Source: Levilactobacillus zymae (lineage in GTDB: Bacteria > Bacillota > Bacilli > Lactobacillales > Lactobacillaceae). From it: a DNA stretch of 64,000 nt. Below the pieces are notes generated by a model. That model made no database searches, was not told the origin of the DNA, and saw only the letters and a list, made by a program, of their open reading frames with translations. A program made the translations under genes and the position numbers. Each line of letters starts with the position of its first letter. Positions within the stretch are counted from its first letter, which is position 1. Location of the stretch: positions 1,116,001 through 1,180,000 of the forward strand of contig NZ_JAVLAS010000001.1 in assembly GCF_032190635.1 (NCBI RefSeq), read 5' to 3'. Of the stretch, positions 36,925 to 46,174 are shown in pieces.

Positions 36925-38247
36925 ATGAAATCAAGCTTATCCAAGTCATTATACTTAGGCTTAGCGGCTTTAAGCTTTGGTGCCGTTGCGACGGTGGCCA
37001 CCACTTCAACCGCCAGTGCCAAATCCTACGCTACCGCGGGCGCATACAAAACATTGACCACGGCCGCAACTTCTCGGAACGTCGAATCGACCGGGACCAA
37101 CGCTTTGTACACCAAACCAGGGACTGTCAAGGGAGCCAAGGTCGTGGCTTCTAAGGCTAAGATGGCGACCTTTGCGTCTTCCAAGTCCTCAGCCAACTAC
37201 TTCCGAGCTTATGGGGTGAAGACGACTAACCGGGGTTCCGTTTACTACCGGGTTGTTTCCATGGATGGTAAGTACCGTGGTTACATTTACGGTGGGAAGT
37301 CTACTTCAAGCTTTGCCGGTGGTATCAAGTCCGCTTCGACCACGACTAGTGCCACGATGCCAACGCAAACTAAGAACTACTACCTGAAGGACACGACCAA
37401 GAACACCATCTGGACGGCCCCTAAGTACACGCAATACAAGGCCAGCAAGGTTAGTCTTTACAGTTCCGCCAAAACCGACAAGTTTACGGTGGACCAAGCC
37501 GCAACCAAGACGCGTGAAGGTTCTCTGTACTATCACGTGACCGATACCAGTAACTCCGCCATCACCGGGTGGATCTACGCGGGTGGCTTGACCACCACGG
37601 CCCCTTCCGCAACGGCGACGAGCAGTAACAGTGTCACGGTGAAGTACGTGGATGCAAACTATAGTGCCGTTGGCTCAGCGCAAACTTGGGTCACTTCTAC
37701 GAGCGATACGACCGAAGGCGCTGCTTTAGGGACTAGTGACTTGTCCTCACTGAACAGCTACATCACGTCTAACGTACCATCCGGCTACACGGTCACGGAT
37801 TCCAGTTTGACTTCCGCTAAATACGGAAGCACGATTCAAGTGAAGGTTGCTAAGGCGGCAACCTCTAAGGTGACGTTCAAGTCTGAAGGGTCTTCCACGA
37901 CGGACACGGCCACAATCACCGCTGCTAGCTTAGCGGACAAGGCCTTCCCATCCCTGACTACGACGGAACAAGAAGTCTTCACGGGTGACGCCGATGACAC
38001 CATCGACATCAGTACCGCATCCGTCTTCACGTCTGGCAAGTTGAACACCTTAACTGGTGCGACCCAGACCGATTCCGACGGGAACAAGACTTACAAGGTC
38101 TACACCTTTGATGCTACGACAACGAAGACCGCTAACAGCAACACCAAGTACGGTGATGGTGTCACGGCTTACTACACGGTAACCACCAAGACTGGTGACG
38201 CGCCTACCACGTCTACGGATACGGGTAACACCAACTACGTAGATTAA
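36925..38247 (+). CDS. S-layer-type cell-surface protein (L. brevis SlpA-like)
   Basis: Secreted protein of 440 aa. The signal peptide ([20 protein letters not shown] ... cleaved after ASA near residue 32) and the N-terminal region with [52 protein letters not shown] and [12 protein letters not shown] closely recall L. brevis S-layer proteins. That half holds repeated cell-wall-binding units (second copy with [11 protein letters not shown] and GWIYAGG). The C-terminal half is Ser/Thr-rich and acidic, the usual self-assembly part. No LPXTG. AAGGAGG precedes the ATG. It lies alone between the two CRISPR arrays and ends at a strong terminator. Whether it is the main S-layer or a secondary paralogue cannot be told. 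Confidence 0.88.
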   Translation: MKSSLSKSLYLGLAALSFGAVATVATTSTASAKSYATAGAYKTLTTAATSRNVESTGTNALYTKPGTVKGAKVVASKAKMATFASSKSSANYFRAYGVKTTNRGSVYYRVVSMDGKYRGYIYGGKSTSSFAGGIKSASTTTSATMPTQTKNYYLKDTTKNTIWTAPKYTQYKASKVSLYSSAKTDKFTVDQAATKTREGSLYYHVTDTSNSAITGWIYAGGLTTTAPSATATSSNSVTVKYVDANYSAVGSAQTWVTSTSDTTEGAALGTSDLSSLNSYITSNVPSGYTVTDSSLTSAKYGSTIQVKVAKAATSKVTFKSEGSSTTDTATITAASLADKAFPSLTTTEQEVFTGDADDTIDISTASVFTSGKLNTLTGATQTDSDGNKTYKVYTFDATTTKTANSNTKYGDGVTAYYTVTTKTGDAPTTSTDTGNTNYVD

Positions 38248-38268
38248 TCCGCTCCCTCCAAACATGTT

Positions 38269-38313
38269 AAAAAGCTCATTTTCGGCTAGATTGCGGCCGG
38301 AAATGGGCTTTTT
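38269..38313 (+). terminator. Terminator after the S-layer-type gene
   Basis: AAAAAGCTCATTTTCGGC pairs with the near-complement ending GAAATGGGCTTTTT. Confidence 0.85.
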
Positions 38314-38402
38314 CATTGGAAAATAAATTGTAAGTTGGCGATTGTCTCAGTAGAATATGGGCTAACGGATTAGTTATAAAAGTTACGACAGGAGGGGCTT
38401 TA

Positions 38403-38930
38403 ATGTTAGATGATGTTCATTTCTTAACCGCCGATGATGAGCCACAACTCAGTCAGTTTTACCAAAGGGTTTGTGCCCAACAAGCCCATGATACCTATAG
38501 TCCGGATTGGCATTGGGGTGTGTATCCCAACTCAACGGATCTTGCGAGCATGAGTCATCAGGGTCAGATGATCGGCGGCTTTCAGGACGGACAACTGGTC
38601 GCTGCGGGGCGGATTACTCAAGGAGAGCAGGCTGATTATCGTAGTGTTCCGTGGACTTTCCCCGTAGCGGATGAGGACGTTGCGATTTTGCACCTGTTTG
38701 CGGTCCATCCCGATTTTCGGGGGCAGGGCGTTTCGTCGGCGATGCTGCAGGCAATTTTAAAAACGCTGCGTGATCAGGGGCGCCGGGTCGTGCACCTCGA
38801 TGTGATGGCGGGTAATTTACCGGCCGAAAAACTTTATGTCAAAAACGGGTTTACCTTTGCTCAGGAACGGACCCTGCAGTATCAAGATGTGGGGGATACA
38901 CTGGCACGACTTTTTGAATGTCGACTCTAA
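38403..38930 (+). CDS. GNAT-family N-acetyltransferase
   Basis: Acetyl-CoA-dependent acetyltransferase, 175 aa. The core beta strand and acetyl-CoA loop read ILHLFAVHPDFRGQGVSSAM near residues 98-117, followed by LDVMAGNLPAEKLYVKNGF, the GNAT C-terminal motif. ACAGGAGGGG precedes the ATG. Substrate unknown. It is monocistronic and directly precedes the leader of CRISPR array 2. Confidence 0.88.
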   Translation: MLDDVHFLTADDEPQLSQFYQRVCAQQAHDTYSPDWHWGVYPNSTDLASMSHQGQMIGGFQDGQLVAAGRITQGEQADYRSVPWTFPVADEDVAILHLFAVHPDFRGQGVSSAMLQAILKTLRDQGRRVVHLDVMAGNLPAEKLYVKNGFTFAQERTLQYQDVGDTLARLFECRL

Positions 38931-39112
38931 AAATGATGCTGATCATTTGATTAGCGGTATTTTTGATGGGTAGTAAGTCTCACAGTTACAAGAAAATTTG
39001 TAAGCGGTATAAGTTGTGATGGAAAGTCGAACTGTGTAGACTGAAAACGTAAGCTAATGAAAAACGAGTGTTTTAGAATTTACGAATGCTGATATGACGG
39101 GATTGGTTTAGT
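38931..39112 (+). promoter_or_regulatory. Leader of CRISPR array 2
   Basis: No gene. The last bases (GAATGCTGATATGACGGGAT then TGGTTTAGT) closely match the leader end of array 1, and ACTGAAAACG recurs further upstream. The degenerate repeat at 41067 marks the opposite end, so spacers are added here. Confidence 0.8.
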
Positions 39113-41094
39113 GTATTCCCCACAGGTGTGGGGGTGATTCTAGTTTGCAAAGGTTCATCTAATTGCTTATTAGGTATTCCCCACAGGTGTGGGGGTGATT
39201 CCTATCAATCTACATTTTCGATTGAATCCACTAAGTATTCCCCACAGGTGTGGGGGTGATTCCTATTATATTCAATACAGCAAAGAAGCTGAGCTGTATT
39301 CCCCACAGGTGTGGGGGTGATTCCTCCAGGATAAGGCTCTTTGACAAGCTCCCAAAGTATTCCCCACAGGTGTGGGGGTGATTCCTATCAATCTACATTT
39401 TCGATTGAATCCACTAAGTATTCCCCACAGGTGTGGGGGTGATTCCTATTATATTCAATACAGCAAAGAAGCTGAGCTGTATTCCCCACAGGTGTGGGGG
39501 TGATTCCTCCAGGATAAGGCTCTTTGACAAGCTCCCAAAGTATTCCCCACAGGTGTGGGGGTGATTCCTGCTGATGGTCCAATAAGCGCACGTATTGAAA
39601 GTATTCCCCACAGGTGTGGGGGTGATTCTTAATAACGGCGATTTGGATATTGTACCAATTGGTATTCCCCACAGGTGTGGGGGTGATTCTACAAACAGAT
39701 TACTGGCGATGATTATGTATCAGTATTCCCCACAGGTGTGGGGGTGATTCTAATATCAGCTTCAGACAAGCCCCCTTTATTCTGTATTCCCCACAGGTGT
39801 GGGGGTGATTCTAATGGTGTTCTTGATAAAATGACTGACTATGAGTATTCCCCACAGGTGTGGGGGTGATTCCAAGATTGCACATACTTCCCTTATGGGA
39901 TCATTGTATTCCCCACAGGTGTGGGGGTGATTCCACATTTTCTTCGCCAAACTCATCCTTAGCAGAGTATTCCCCACAGGTGTGGGGGTGATTCTAGTAC
40001 GTTCGTAGTCTGGTCTACCGACGTAGAGTATTCCCCACAGGTGTGGGGGTGATTCCCTAGTGGTGGTCGTCCACAGGTGAATCATGCTGTATTCCCCACA
40101 GGTGTGGGGGTGATTCCATCGCCTCCTACGTCTACTCCGACTGTTGCCGGTATTCCCCACAGGTGTGGGGGTGATTCCTAAGTAACCATCGCCTTCACTA
40201 GCCGTTGCTGGTATTCCCCACAGGTGTGGGGGTGATTCCTTTATACTCACCATCTGGAATCACTGCACCAGGTATTCCCCACAGGTGTGGGGGTGATTCT
40301 ATGAATCATTAAATGCGGACGTTCCAGACGACGTATTCCCCACAGGTGTGGGGGTGATTCCGAACGTTTAGACAATGTCGAAGGCGATGTACGGTATTCC
40401 CCACAGGTGTGGGGGTGATTCCTACTGACAGCTTTTTCAGATACGCGCAACCGTGTATTCCCCACAGGTGTGGGGGTGATTCCAAGGCTATGAATTGCTA
40501 CCGAGAGAGCAAGAGTGTATTCCCCACAGGTGTGGGGGTGATTCCTAGCAGTCACTCAGCCAGTTAGTCAGTGCTTTGTATTCCCCACAGGTGTGGGGGT
40601 GATTCTATATTATTGAAGCAATGGCAGAATTGATTAACGTATTCCCCACAGGTGTGGGGGTGATTCTAAAGCTGATAACACTATCGCCATTCATTCCGGG
40701 TATTCCCCACAGGTGTGGGGGTGATTCCGGCTTCATGATAACCATCAAAGCTGCATAGATGTATTCCCCACAGGTGTGGGGGTGATTCTACCCCCAGTCA
40801 CATCACGTGTCGTTTCACCATGTATTCCCCACAGGTGTGGGGGTGATTCCACTTGAGTCAGCCATTATCAAAGGTTCTAAAAGTATTCCCCACAGGTGTG
40901 GGGGTGATTCCATATTCATCAGTTGCTTCAATTAAATTGCCAAGTATTCCCCACAGGTGTGGGGGTGATTCCGCTTATTTGATGGGGGTTAGACCATGAT
41001 GGCAGTATTCCCCACAGGTGTGGGGGTGATTCCAGGATCGACTAATCGATTTTCCATATCATCACAGTATTCCCCACACGTATGGGGTGAATCC
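39113..41094 (+). CRISPR. CRISPR array 2, type I-E-like, 33 repeats and 32 spacers
   Basis: Repeats of 28 bases start GTATTCCCCACAGG and end TGTGGGGGTGATTC, differing from array 1 at positions 3 and 13. Period is 61; two spacers are 34 bases. Spacers 2-4 (39202-39356) are exactly repeated as spacers 5-7 (39385-39539), a three-unit tandem duplication, so there are 29 unique spacers. The last repeat (41067-41094) is degenerate. Spacer 9 overlaps spacer 2 of array 1 by 26 bases. All spacers start with a pyrimidine. No cas genes nearby. Confidence 0.98.
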
Positions 41095-41105
41095 ATAAAA
41101 AACAC

Positions 41106-41144
41106 CTATGACATGCCACTAAATTGGCAGTTCATAGTTTTTTT
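41106..41144. terminator. Terminator between CRISPR array 2 and the LysR gene
   Basis: CTATGACATGCCA pairs with TGGCAGTTCATAG and is followed by seven T residues on the plus strand, so it best ends the array transcript; it may also serve the converging LysR gene. Confidence 0.7.
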
Positions 41145-41151
41145 ATCGGTC

Positions 41152-42021
41152 TCATTGCGGCCAAGCCTGACTCATCATCTCGAGTACCGGCGCTACCCGC
41201 TCCCGTTCTGCCTTCAAATAACTCCCGTAAATTGGCATCTGCGCGATGTCGTCACTGATGGGAAGACAAACGCGGTTATCGTCTTGGCTGACCGTCTGGG
41301 CGTCGGGTTCTAGGGGCGAAAGATTCGTACTGAAGTAGGGGAAATCGGCATACTTGGTAATTTTGGTGAAGGCGTCACGCTGGGCCTGGTACATGAACTG
41401 CGCATCGGGAATTTGAGCTTGGATAATGCCACGCCAGACCCCAATGTCTTGGAGAACTAGGAAACTCAAGCCGCGCAGTTCTTTAAATTGGACCGTGGAC
41501 TGGTTGGCGTGGTACATGAACTGGTCTAGGTTAACCGCTAGTCGTTCGGTGCCCAGGTAGCACGATTCCACGGTGTTCGTCAGGAGTTCTTGATCAGATA
41601 GAACCAGTGTTGCGGCACGACTAGTAAGCTGATCGCTAAGTTGGTCGGTCGGCAGTAACTGGTTGTCGAGTTGTAGAGTTGGAAACTGGGCCTGGATTTT
41701 CCGAGCGACCAGTAGGGGACCGGGAAGTGTCGAGCTTAGGGTGAGTCGCTGCTGGCTGCGGTCGAAATTTTGCACCGTGGTTACCAGCTCCCGGTTTAGG
41801 GTCAGGAGTTCCTTGGCCTTAGCAACCGCTAATTCGCCGGTGGCCGTCAATAGAATACGGTTGGGCTGCCGGTTGAATAAACGGACGCCTAAATCGTCTT
41901 CTAGCTTTTGCATGCCCCGCGTCACCGTCGGTTGGGTCACGTTCAAAGCCGCAGCGGTCTGAGCGAGGGTACCGGTTTGGGCAAACGTCACCAGCTCTTC
42001 TAAAAGGTAGTTATCAATCAT
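41152..42021 (-). CDS. LysR-family transcriptional regulator
   Basis: A 289-aa LysR-type regulator with an N-terminal winged helix (LVTFAQTGTLAQTAAALNVT then QPTVTRGMQKLEDDLG, residues 8-43) and a C-terminal ligand-binding domain. I chose the ATG at 42021 because AAGGAG is 9 bases upstream; another ATG at 42027 is only 3 bases from it. It is divergent from two aldo-keto reductase genes, the classic arrangement for a LysR regulator and its targets. A perfect palindrome in the shared promoter region is a likely operator. The ligand is unknown. Confidence 0.9.
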   Translation of the reverse strand: MIDNYLLEELVTFAQTGTLAQTAAALNVTQPTVTRGMQKLEDDLGVRLFNRQPNRILLTATGELAVAKAKELLTLNRELVTTVQNFDRSQQRLTLSSTLPGPLLVARKIQAQFPTLQLDNQLLPTDQLSDQLTSRAATLVLSDQELLTNTVESCYLGTERLAVNLDQFMYHANQSTVQFKELRGLSFLVLQDIGVWRGIIQAQIPDAQFMYQAQRDAFTKITKYADFPYFSTNLSPLEPDAQTVSQDDNRVCLPISDDIAQMPIYGSYLKAERERVAPVLEMMSQAWPQ

Positions 42022-42036
42022 TGGCATCGGCTCCTT

Positions 42037-42057
42037 AGTATACGACATTCGTATACT
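42037..42057. promoter_or_regulatory. Likely LysR operator (perfect palindrome)
   Basis: AGTATACGA, CAT, TCGTATACT: two perfect 9-base arms with a 3-base centre, containing a T-N11-A arrangement. It lies just downstream of the LysR gene's -10 and about 20 bases upstream of the -35 of the reductase promoter, where it could repress the first and activate the second (inference). Confidence 0.7.
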
Positions 42058-42087
42058 AGTATAGCGAATGAGTAATTTTCACGGCAA
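42058..42087 (-). promoter_or_regulatory. Promoter of the LysR gene
   Basis: On the minus strand TTGCCG and TATACT are 18 bases apart, with the palindrome immediately downstream. Confidence 0.5.
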
Positions 42088-42104
42088 GCATTTGCGCTTA
42101 TGAT
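42076..42104 (+). promoter_or_regulatory. Promoter of the aldo-keto reductase pair
   Basis: TTTTCA (42076-42081) and TATGAT (42099-42104) are 17 bases apart; the weak -35 fits a promoter that needs an activator. Confidence 0.5.
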
Positions 42105-42138
42105 AGTCCCAGTGAATGAGTCAGAAAGGAACGATTTG

Positions 42139-43005
42139 ATGCCAATACCAACCACAACTTTAAATAACGGAGTCACGATGCCCCAACTCGGCTTTGGAGT
42201 GTTCCAGGTCCCAGATTTGGCCGAATGTGAAACGGCCGTGACCGCCGCCATCCAAGCCGGTTACCGGTTAATCGATACCGCCACGGCTTACCAGAACGAA
42301 GCCGCTGTCGGCCGGGCTATCGCCAAGAGTGACGTGCCCCGTGAAGAGCTGTTTATCACCTCGAAACTCTGGGTGTCCGATTTCACCTACGAACGGGCGC
42401 AAAAGGGAATTGACGCGTCGTTACAGAGACTGGGCCTGGACTACCTGGACCTTTACCTATTACACCAACCCTACGGTGACGTGATGGGTGCCTGGCGTGC
42501 GCTGGAAGAAGCCTATCACGCCGGTAAGATTCGGGCCATCGGGGTGTCGAACTTCTACGCCGACCAGTTGAAGAACCTTGAATTGACCATGAACGTTCAA
42601 CCCGTGATCAACCAAATTGAAGTTAATCCCTGGTACCAACAACCCACGGAAGTTCAATTCAACCAGGACGAAAATGTCCGGGTCGAAGCCTGGGCCCCGT
42701 TTGCGGAGGGGAAGCACGGCGTTTTTACCGACCGAACCATTACTAAGATTGCTCAGGCCCACGGCAAAACGACCGGTCAAGTGATCTTACGCTGGTTATT
42801 GCAACGGGGAATCACCGTGATTCCTAAGTCGGTTCATGCCGACCGAATGGCCGAAAACTTGGATGTTTTCGATTTTGAACTGACGACCGCCGAAATGAGT
42901 ACTCTGGCCGGTCTGGACCGTCAGGAAAGTCAATTCTTTGACCACCGCGACCCGGTCACCATTGAACAAATTTTCGGCTCCAGCTTACGTCAACTACACG
43001 ATTAA
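42139..43005 (+). CDS. Aldo/keto reductase (first of a tandem pair)
   Basis: NADPH-dependent carbonyl reductase of the AKR superfamily, 288 aa, an (alpha/beta)8 barrel. The catalytic tetrad is visible: Asp and Tyr in LIDTATAYQNE, Lys in FITSKLW and His in LYLLHQPYGD. The NADPH-binding IPKSVHADRM motif is in the C-terminal part. The ATG at 42139 follows AAAGGAACG. It is followed 17 bases later by a homologous reductase, and both are probably controlled by the divergent LysR gene. 2,5-diketo-D-gluconate or methylglyoxal-type substrates are possible; not decidable from sequence. Confidence 0.93.
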   Translation: MPIPTTTLNNGVTMPQLGFGVFQVPDLAECETAVTAAIQAGYRLIDTATAYQNEAAVGRAIAKSDVPREELFITSKLWVSDFTYERAQKGIDASLQRLGLDYLDLYLLHQPYGDVMGAWRALEEAYHAGKIRAIGVSNFYADQLKNLELTMNVQPVINQIEVNPWYQQPTEVQFNQDENVRVEAWAPFAEGKHGVFTDRTITKIAQAHGKTTGQVILRWLLQRGITVIPKSVHADRMAENLDVFDFELTTAEMSTLAGLDRQESQFFDHRDPVTIEQIFGSSLRQLHD

Positions 43006-43022
43006 TGAAGGAGAAACCAAAT

Positions 43023-43886
43023 ATGACAACTCCAACGATTCAACTTAACGATGGTCACCAAATTCCCGCTATTGGCTTTGGGACCTTTCAAATTCCCGAT
43101 GATGGCACCACGTACCAAGCCGTCAAAGACGCCTTAGCCGCAGGTTACCGGCACATTGACACGGCCGTGGCCTATTTCAACGAAGACGAGGTAGGTCGCG
43201 CCGTCCGTGATAGTGGCATTCCCCGTGATCAAATCTGGATCACCAGTAAGCTATGGTTGCAGGACTTTGGCTATGAAGCCGCAAGCCGTGCCATTGATAA
43301 GTCGCTCCAGCAACTGGGCTTGGACTACATCGATCTCTACTTGATTCACCAACCCTACGGTGACGTGCCAGGCGCTTGGCGGGCCATGGAAGACGCGAAA
43401 AAGGCCGGTAAGTTAAAGTCCATTGGGGTCTCCAACATGACGCCCAAGATTTGGAACCAGTTTGTGCCGCAATTTTCGACGATGCCGGCGGTCGACCAAG
43501 TCGAATTTAACCCGTACTTTCAGCAAACGGAACTCCGCGACATTTTAAAGGCCCACGACGTGAAGCTAGAAGCCTGGGCACCTCTGGGTCAAGGGAACCA
43601 GAACCTGATGCACGAGTCCGTGATCACCCAGCTCGCCGAAAAATACGGCAAGAATGCGGGCCAAATCATTTTACGGTTCGAAAATCAGGAAGGCGTCGTT
43701 GTCTTTCCTAAGTCCGTTCATGAAGCCCGAATCAAGAGTAACTTGGACATCTTCGACTTCGAATTGACGGCCGATGAAGTAGCCCAGTTACGGACGTTGG
43801 ATAAGGGTCAAGGTCAGCACGATCCCGATGCCCCCGGAGTGAAGGAAATGTTGTTAAGCGCGTTTGACGTGCACGCTAACGACTAA
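43023..43886 (+). CDS. Aldo/keto reductase (second of a tandem pair)
   Basis: AKR-superfamily enzyme of 287 aa, paralogous to the upstream gene. It has the catalytic Asp/Tyr in HIDTAVAYFNEDEVG, Lys in WITSKLWL, His in LYLIHQPYGD, and FPKSVHEARI for cofactor binding. I chose the ATG at 43023, with AAGGAG 9 bases upstream; the in-frame ATG at 43005 overlaps the upstream stop. A strong hairpin at 43920 ends the transcript. The pair looks like an old tandem duplication that has diverged. Confidence 0.92.
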   Translation: MTTPTIQLNDGHQIPAIGFGTFQIPDDGTTYQAVKDALAAGYRHIDTAVAYFNEDEVGRAVRDSGIPRDQIWITSKLWLQDFGYEAASRAIDKSLQQLGLDYIDLYLIHQPYGDVPGAWRAMEDAKKAGKLKSIGVSNMTPKIWNQFVPQFSTMPAVDQVEFNPYFQQTELRDILKAHDVKLEAWAPLGQGNQNLMHESVITQLAEKYGKNAGQIILRFENQEGVVVFPKSVHEARIKSNLDIFDFELTADEVAQLRTLDKGQGQHDPDAPGVKEMLLSAFDVHAND

Positions 43887-43919
43887 TTTAAAATGAGCGC
43901 TTTCCCACAATAGTCATCT

Positions 43920-43964
43920 AAGGCTGCAGTCGCACTTTTTGAGAGTGCGACTGCAGCCTTTTGG
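43920..43964 (+). terminator. Strong terminator after the aldo-keto reductase pair
   Basis: AAGGCTGCAGTCGCACT pairs perfectly with its complement at 43946-43962 and ends in T residues. Confidence 0.9.
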
Positions 43965-44170
43965 GTCTCATCAAAAGTGGGGTTAGCGGGTATGGTTGCC
44001 AAAAAAATTTAAAATAGTCTGAATCACTTTTTTCACATCAATTAAGGCTCGAGCTAGCCCCTTGAAACTCCCGCACCAGCAATGCTTTTCATGTACAGGT
44101 AAATCGATAAACGTCTGTAAAGAACCTGTGAATTTACCTACAAAAAAGCACGCGTTTGAACAGAATTTCA

Positions 44171-44184
44171 AGGAAGCGCTTTAC
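44171..44184 (+). promoter_or_regulatory. cre-like CcpA site overlapping the deoC -35 box
   Basis: AGGAAGCGCTTTAC has the GAAGCGCTTT core of cre sites but deviates at both ends. It overlaps TTTACA of the promoter, a position that would give repression when a preferred sugar is present. Confidence 0.55.
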
Positions 44185-44208
44185 AAACGTGCAAAAATTA
44201 GGTATATT
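44180..44208 (+). promoter_or_regulatory. Promoter of the deo operon
   Basis: TTTACA (44180-44185) and TATATT (44203-44208) are separated by 17 bases, 31 bases before the deoC start. Confidence 0.75.
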
Positions 44209-44239
44209 ATTGGTGACAAATGAAAGGGGTTTCAAAATA

Positions 44240-44929
44240 ATGACATTAACCACTGAACAACTCGCAAAATACATTGACCACACCAACTTGAAGGCGGACG
44301 CCACCGAAGCATCCATTCGCCAAACCTGCGAAGAAGCTAAGCAATTCAACACGGCTTCCGTCTGTGTGAACTCCTACTGGATTCCGTTCGTTGCTGAACA
44401 ATTAAAGGACAGTTCAGTGAACCCAATCGCCGTTGTCGGCTTCCCACTAGGGGCCATGGCCACGGAAAGTGAAATTTTCGAAGCCACCACGGCCATCGAC
44501 CAAGGGGCTGAAGAAATCGACATGGTCTTAAACGTCGGTGAAATGAAGTCCGGTAACTTCGAGGTTGTCGAAGAAGACATTAAGGGCTTGGCTAACGCCG
44601 TTCACGCCAAGGGTAAGTTGCTCAAGGTTATCTTGGAAACCTGCCTCTTAACTAAGGACGAAATCGTTAAGGCTTGCCAATTAAGTGAAAAGGCCGGCGC
44701 CGACTTCGTTAAGACGTCCACTGGGTTCTCCACGGCCGGTGCGAAGTTAGACGACGTGAAGTTGATGCGCGAAACGGTCGGTGACCGCTTAGGCGTCAAG
44801 GCTTCCGGTGGGATTCACAGTAAGGAAGAAGCCTTAGCCATGATCGATGCCGGCGCTAGCCGCTTAGGGGTCAGCGCAACGGTTGCGATTTTAACTGGTA
44901 AGCCAGCCGAAAAAAAGGCCGGTTACTAA
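44240..44929 (+). CDS. deoC: Deoxyribose-phosphate aldolase
   Basis: Class I aldolase (229 aa) that splits 2-deoxyribose 5-phosphate to glyceraldehyde 3-phosphate and acetaldehyde, the last step of deoxynucleoside breakdown. The Schiff-base lysine is in FVKTSTGFS and the second active-site lysine in GVKASGGI. The start [15 protein letters not shown] is the family signature. The ATG at 44240 follows GAAAGGGG. It is first in deoC-deoB-deoD-deoR, with a promoter and cre-like site upstream. Confidence 0.96.
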   Translation: MTLTTEQLAKYIDHTNLKADATEASIRQTCEEAKQFNTASVCVNSYWIPFVAEQLKDSSVNPIAVVGFPLGAMATESEIFEATTAIDQGAEEIDMVLNVGEMKSGNFEVVEEDIKGLANAVHAKGKLLKVILETCLLTKDEIVKACQLSEKAGADFVKTSTGFSTAGAKLDDVKLMRETVGDRLGVKASGGIHSKEEALAMIDAGASRLGVSATVAILTGKPAEKKAGY

Positions 44930-44962
44930 AACATAGTTTGGAAGAAAGCGGGGCAATCAAGG

Positions 44963-46150
44963 ATGAAATTTAAACGAATTTTTGGATTAGTCATGGACTC
45001 TGTTGGGACGGGTGCCGCATCCGATTCCATTAAGTACGGCGACGAAGGGGCCGATACCCTGGGCCACGTCGGCGAACACTTTGCCGGCAAGCTGGCTTTG
45101 CCGAACTTAGCTAAGATCGGGATCTCGAACCTGCGCGATACGCCAATCGAAGGCGTTCCCGCTGCGACCGATCCCCACGCTTACTACGGCAAGATGCAAG
45201 AAATCTCTGCCGGTAAGGATTCCATGGACGGTCACTGGGAAATGATGGGCCTGCCCGTTCGTAAGGCGCTCAGCACGTTCCCGAACGGCTTCCCAGCCGA
45301 CATCGTTGATAAGCTGGAAAAGTTCTCCGGCCGTAAGGTGATTGGGAACCGGCCAGAATCCGGGACCAAGATCATCGCCGAACTCGGGGAACAACAGATG
45401 AAGACCGGGGACCTGATCGTTTACACGTCCGGAGATTCCGTTCTGCAGATTGCCGCGCACGAAGAGGTCATTCCGCTGGACGAACTTTACAAGATTTGTG
45501 AATACGCCCGCTCATTAGTGAATGGCCCCGAATACTTAGTGGGTCGGATCATCGCGCGGCCATACGTGGGCCCCGATGCGCAACACTTCACCCGGACGGC
45601 CAACCGGCGGGACTTTACGTTGGAACCAACCGACGAAACTGACTTGAACCGTCTGCAAAATGCCGGCGTGCACGTAGTGGGTGTCGGTAAGATCAACGAC
45701 ATCTTCTCCGGTCACGGCATTGACAAAGGCTACCATAACGAAAGCAACATGGACGGGATGGACCACGTCGACCACGTGATGCAAGAAGACTTCACCGGTT
45801 TCTGCTTCATCAACCTGGTGGACTTCGATGCGATGTACGGTCACCGGCGGAACCCAGAAGGTTTTGGGAACGCGCTGATGGACTTCGATAAGCGCTTGGG
45901 CACCGTGATGGCCAACATGCACGACGACGATCTGTTGATGATCACCGCCGATCACGGGAACGACCCAACTTACCGTGGAACTGACCACACCCGTGAATTT
46001 GTGCCGTTAGTGGTTTACTCCCCAAGCTTCAAGCAGGGTGGGAGCCTTGGCATTCGGTCCCCATTCTCCGACTTTGGGGCCACGGTCTTAGATAACTTTG
46101 GTGTTAAGGGTAACAATGAAGGACACAGTTTCTTAGCGGATTTGAAATAG
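44963..46150 (+). CDS. deoB: Phosphopentomutase
   Basis: Alkaline-phosphatase-superfamily mutase (395 aa) that converts (deoxy)ribose 1-phosphate to the 5-phosphate. N-terminus [19 protein letters not shown] carries the first metal-binding Asp; [13 protein letters not shown] and the C-terminal [19 protein letters not shown] hold the other Mn ligands and phosphorylatable site. Ribosome site GCGGGG is 9 bases from the ATG. It lies 33 bases after deoC and is co-transcribed. Confidence 0.97.
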   Translation: MKFKRIFGLVMDSVGTGAASDSIKYGDEGADTLGHVGEHFAGKLALPNLAKIGISNLRDTPIEGVPAATDPHAYYGKMQEISAGKDSMDGHWEMMGLPVRKALSTFPNGFPADIVDKLEKFSGRKVIGNRPESGTKIIAELGEQQMKTGDLIVYTSGDSVLQIAAHEEVIPLDELYKICEYARSLVNGPEYLVGRIIARPYVGPDAQHFTRTANRRDFTLEPTDETDLNRLQNAGVHVVGVGKINDIFSGHGIDKGYHNESNMDGMDHVDHVMQEDFTGFCFINLVDFDAMYGHRRNPEGFGNALMDFDKRLGTVMANMHDDDLLMITADHGNDPTYRGTDHTREFVPLVVYSPSFKQGGSLGIRSPFSDFGATVLDNFGVKGNNEGHSFLADLK

Positions 46151-46174
46151 TCAACACTAAGGAGGAAATGAATC

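Noticed and set aside
39388..40555. Minus-strand frames with NHPHTCGEY and ITPTPVGNT in array 2
   Set aside because: Same artefact as in array 1; the period is exactly 61 bases and no ribosome sites exist.
34251..41066. Self-targeting spacers against genes in this window
   Set aside because: No spacer I compared by eye matches coding sequence here; a full search of 70 spacers was not possible by eye.
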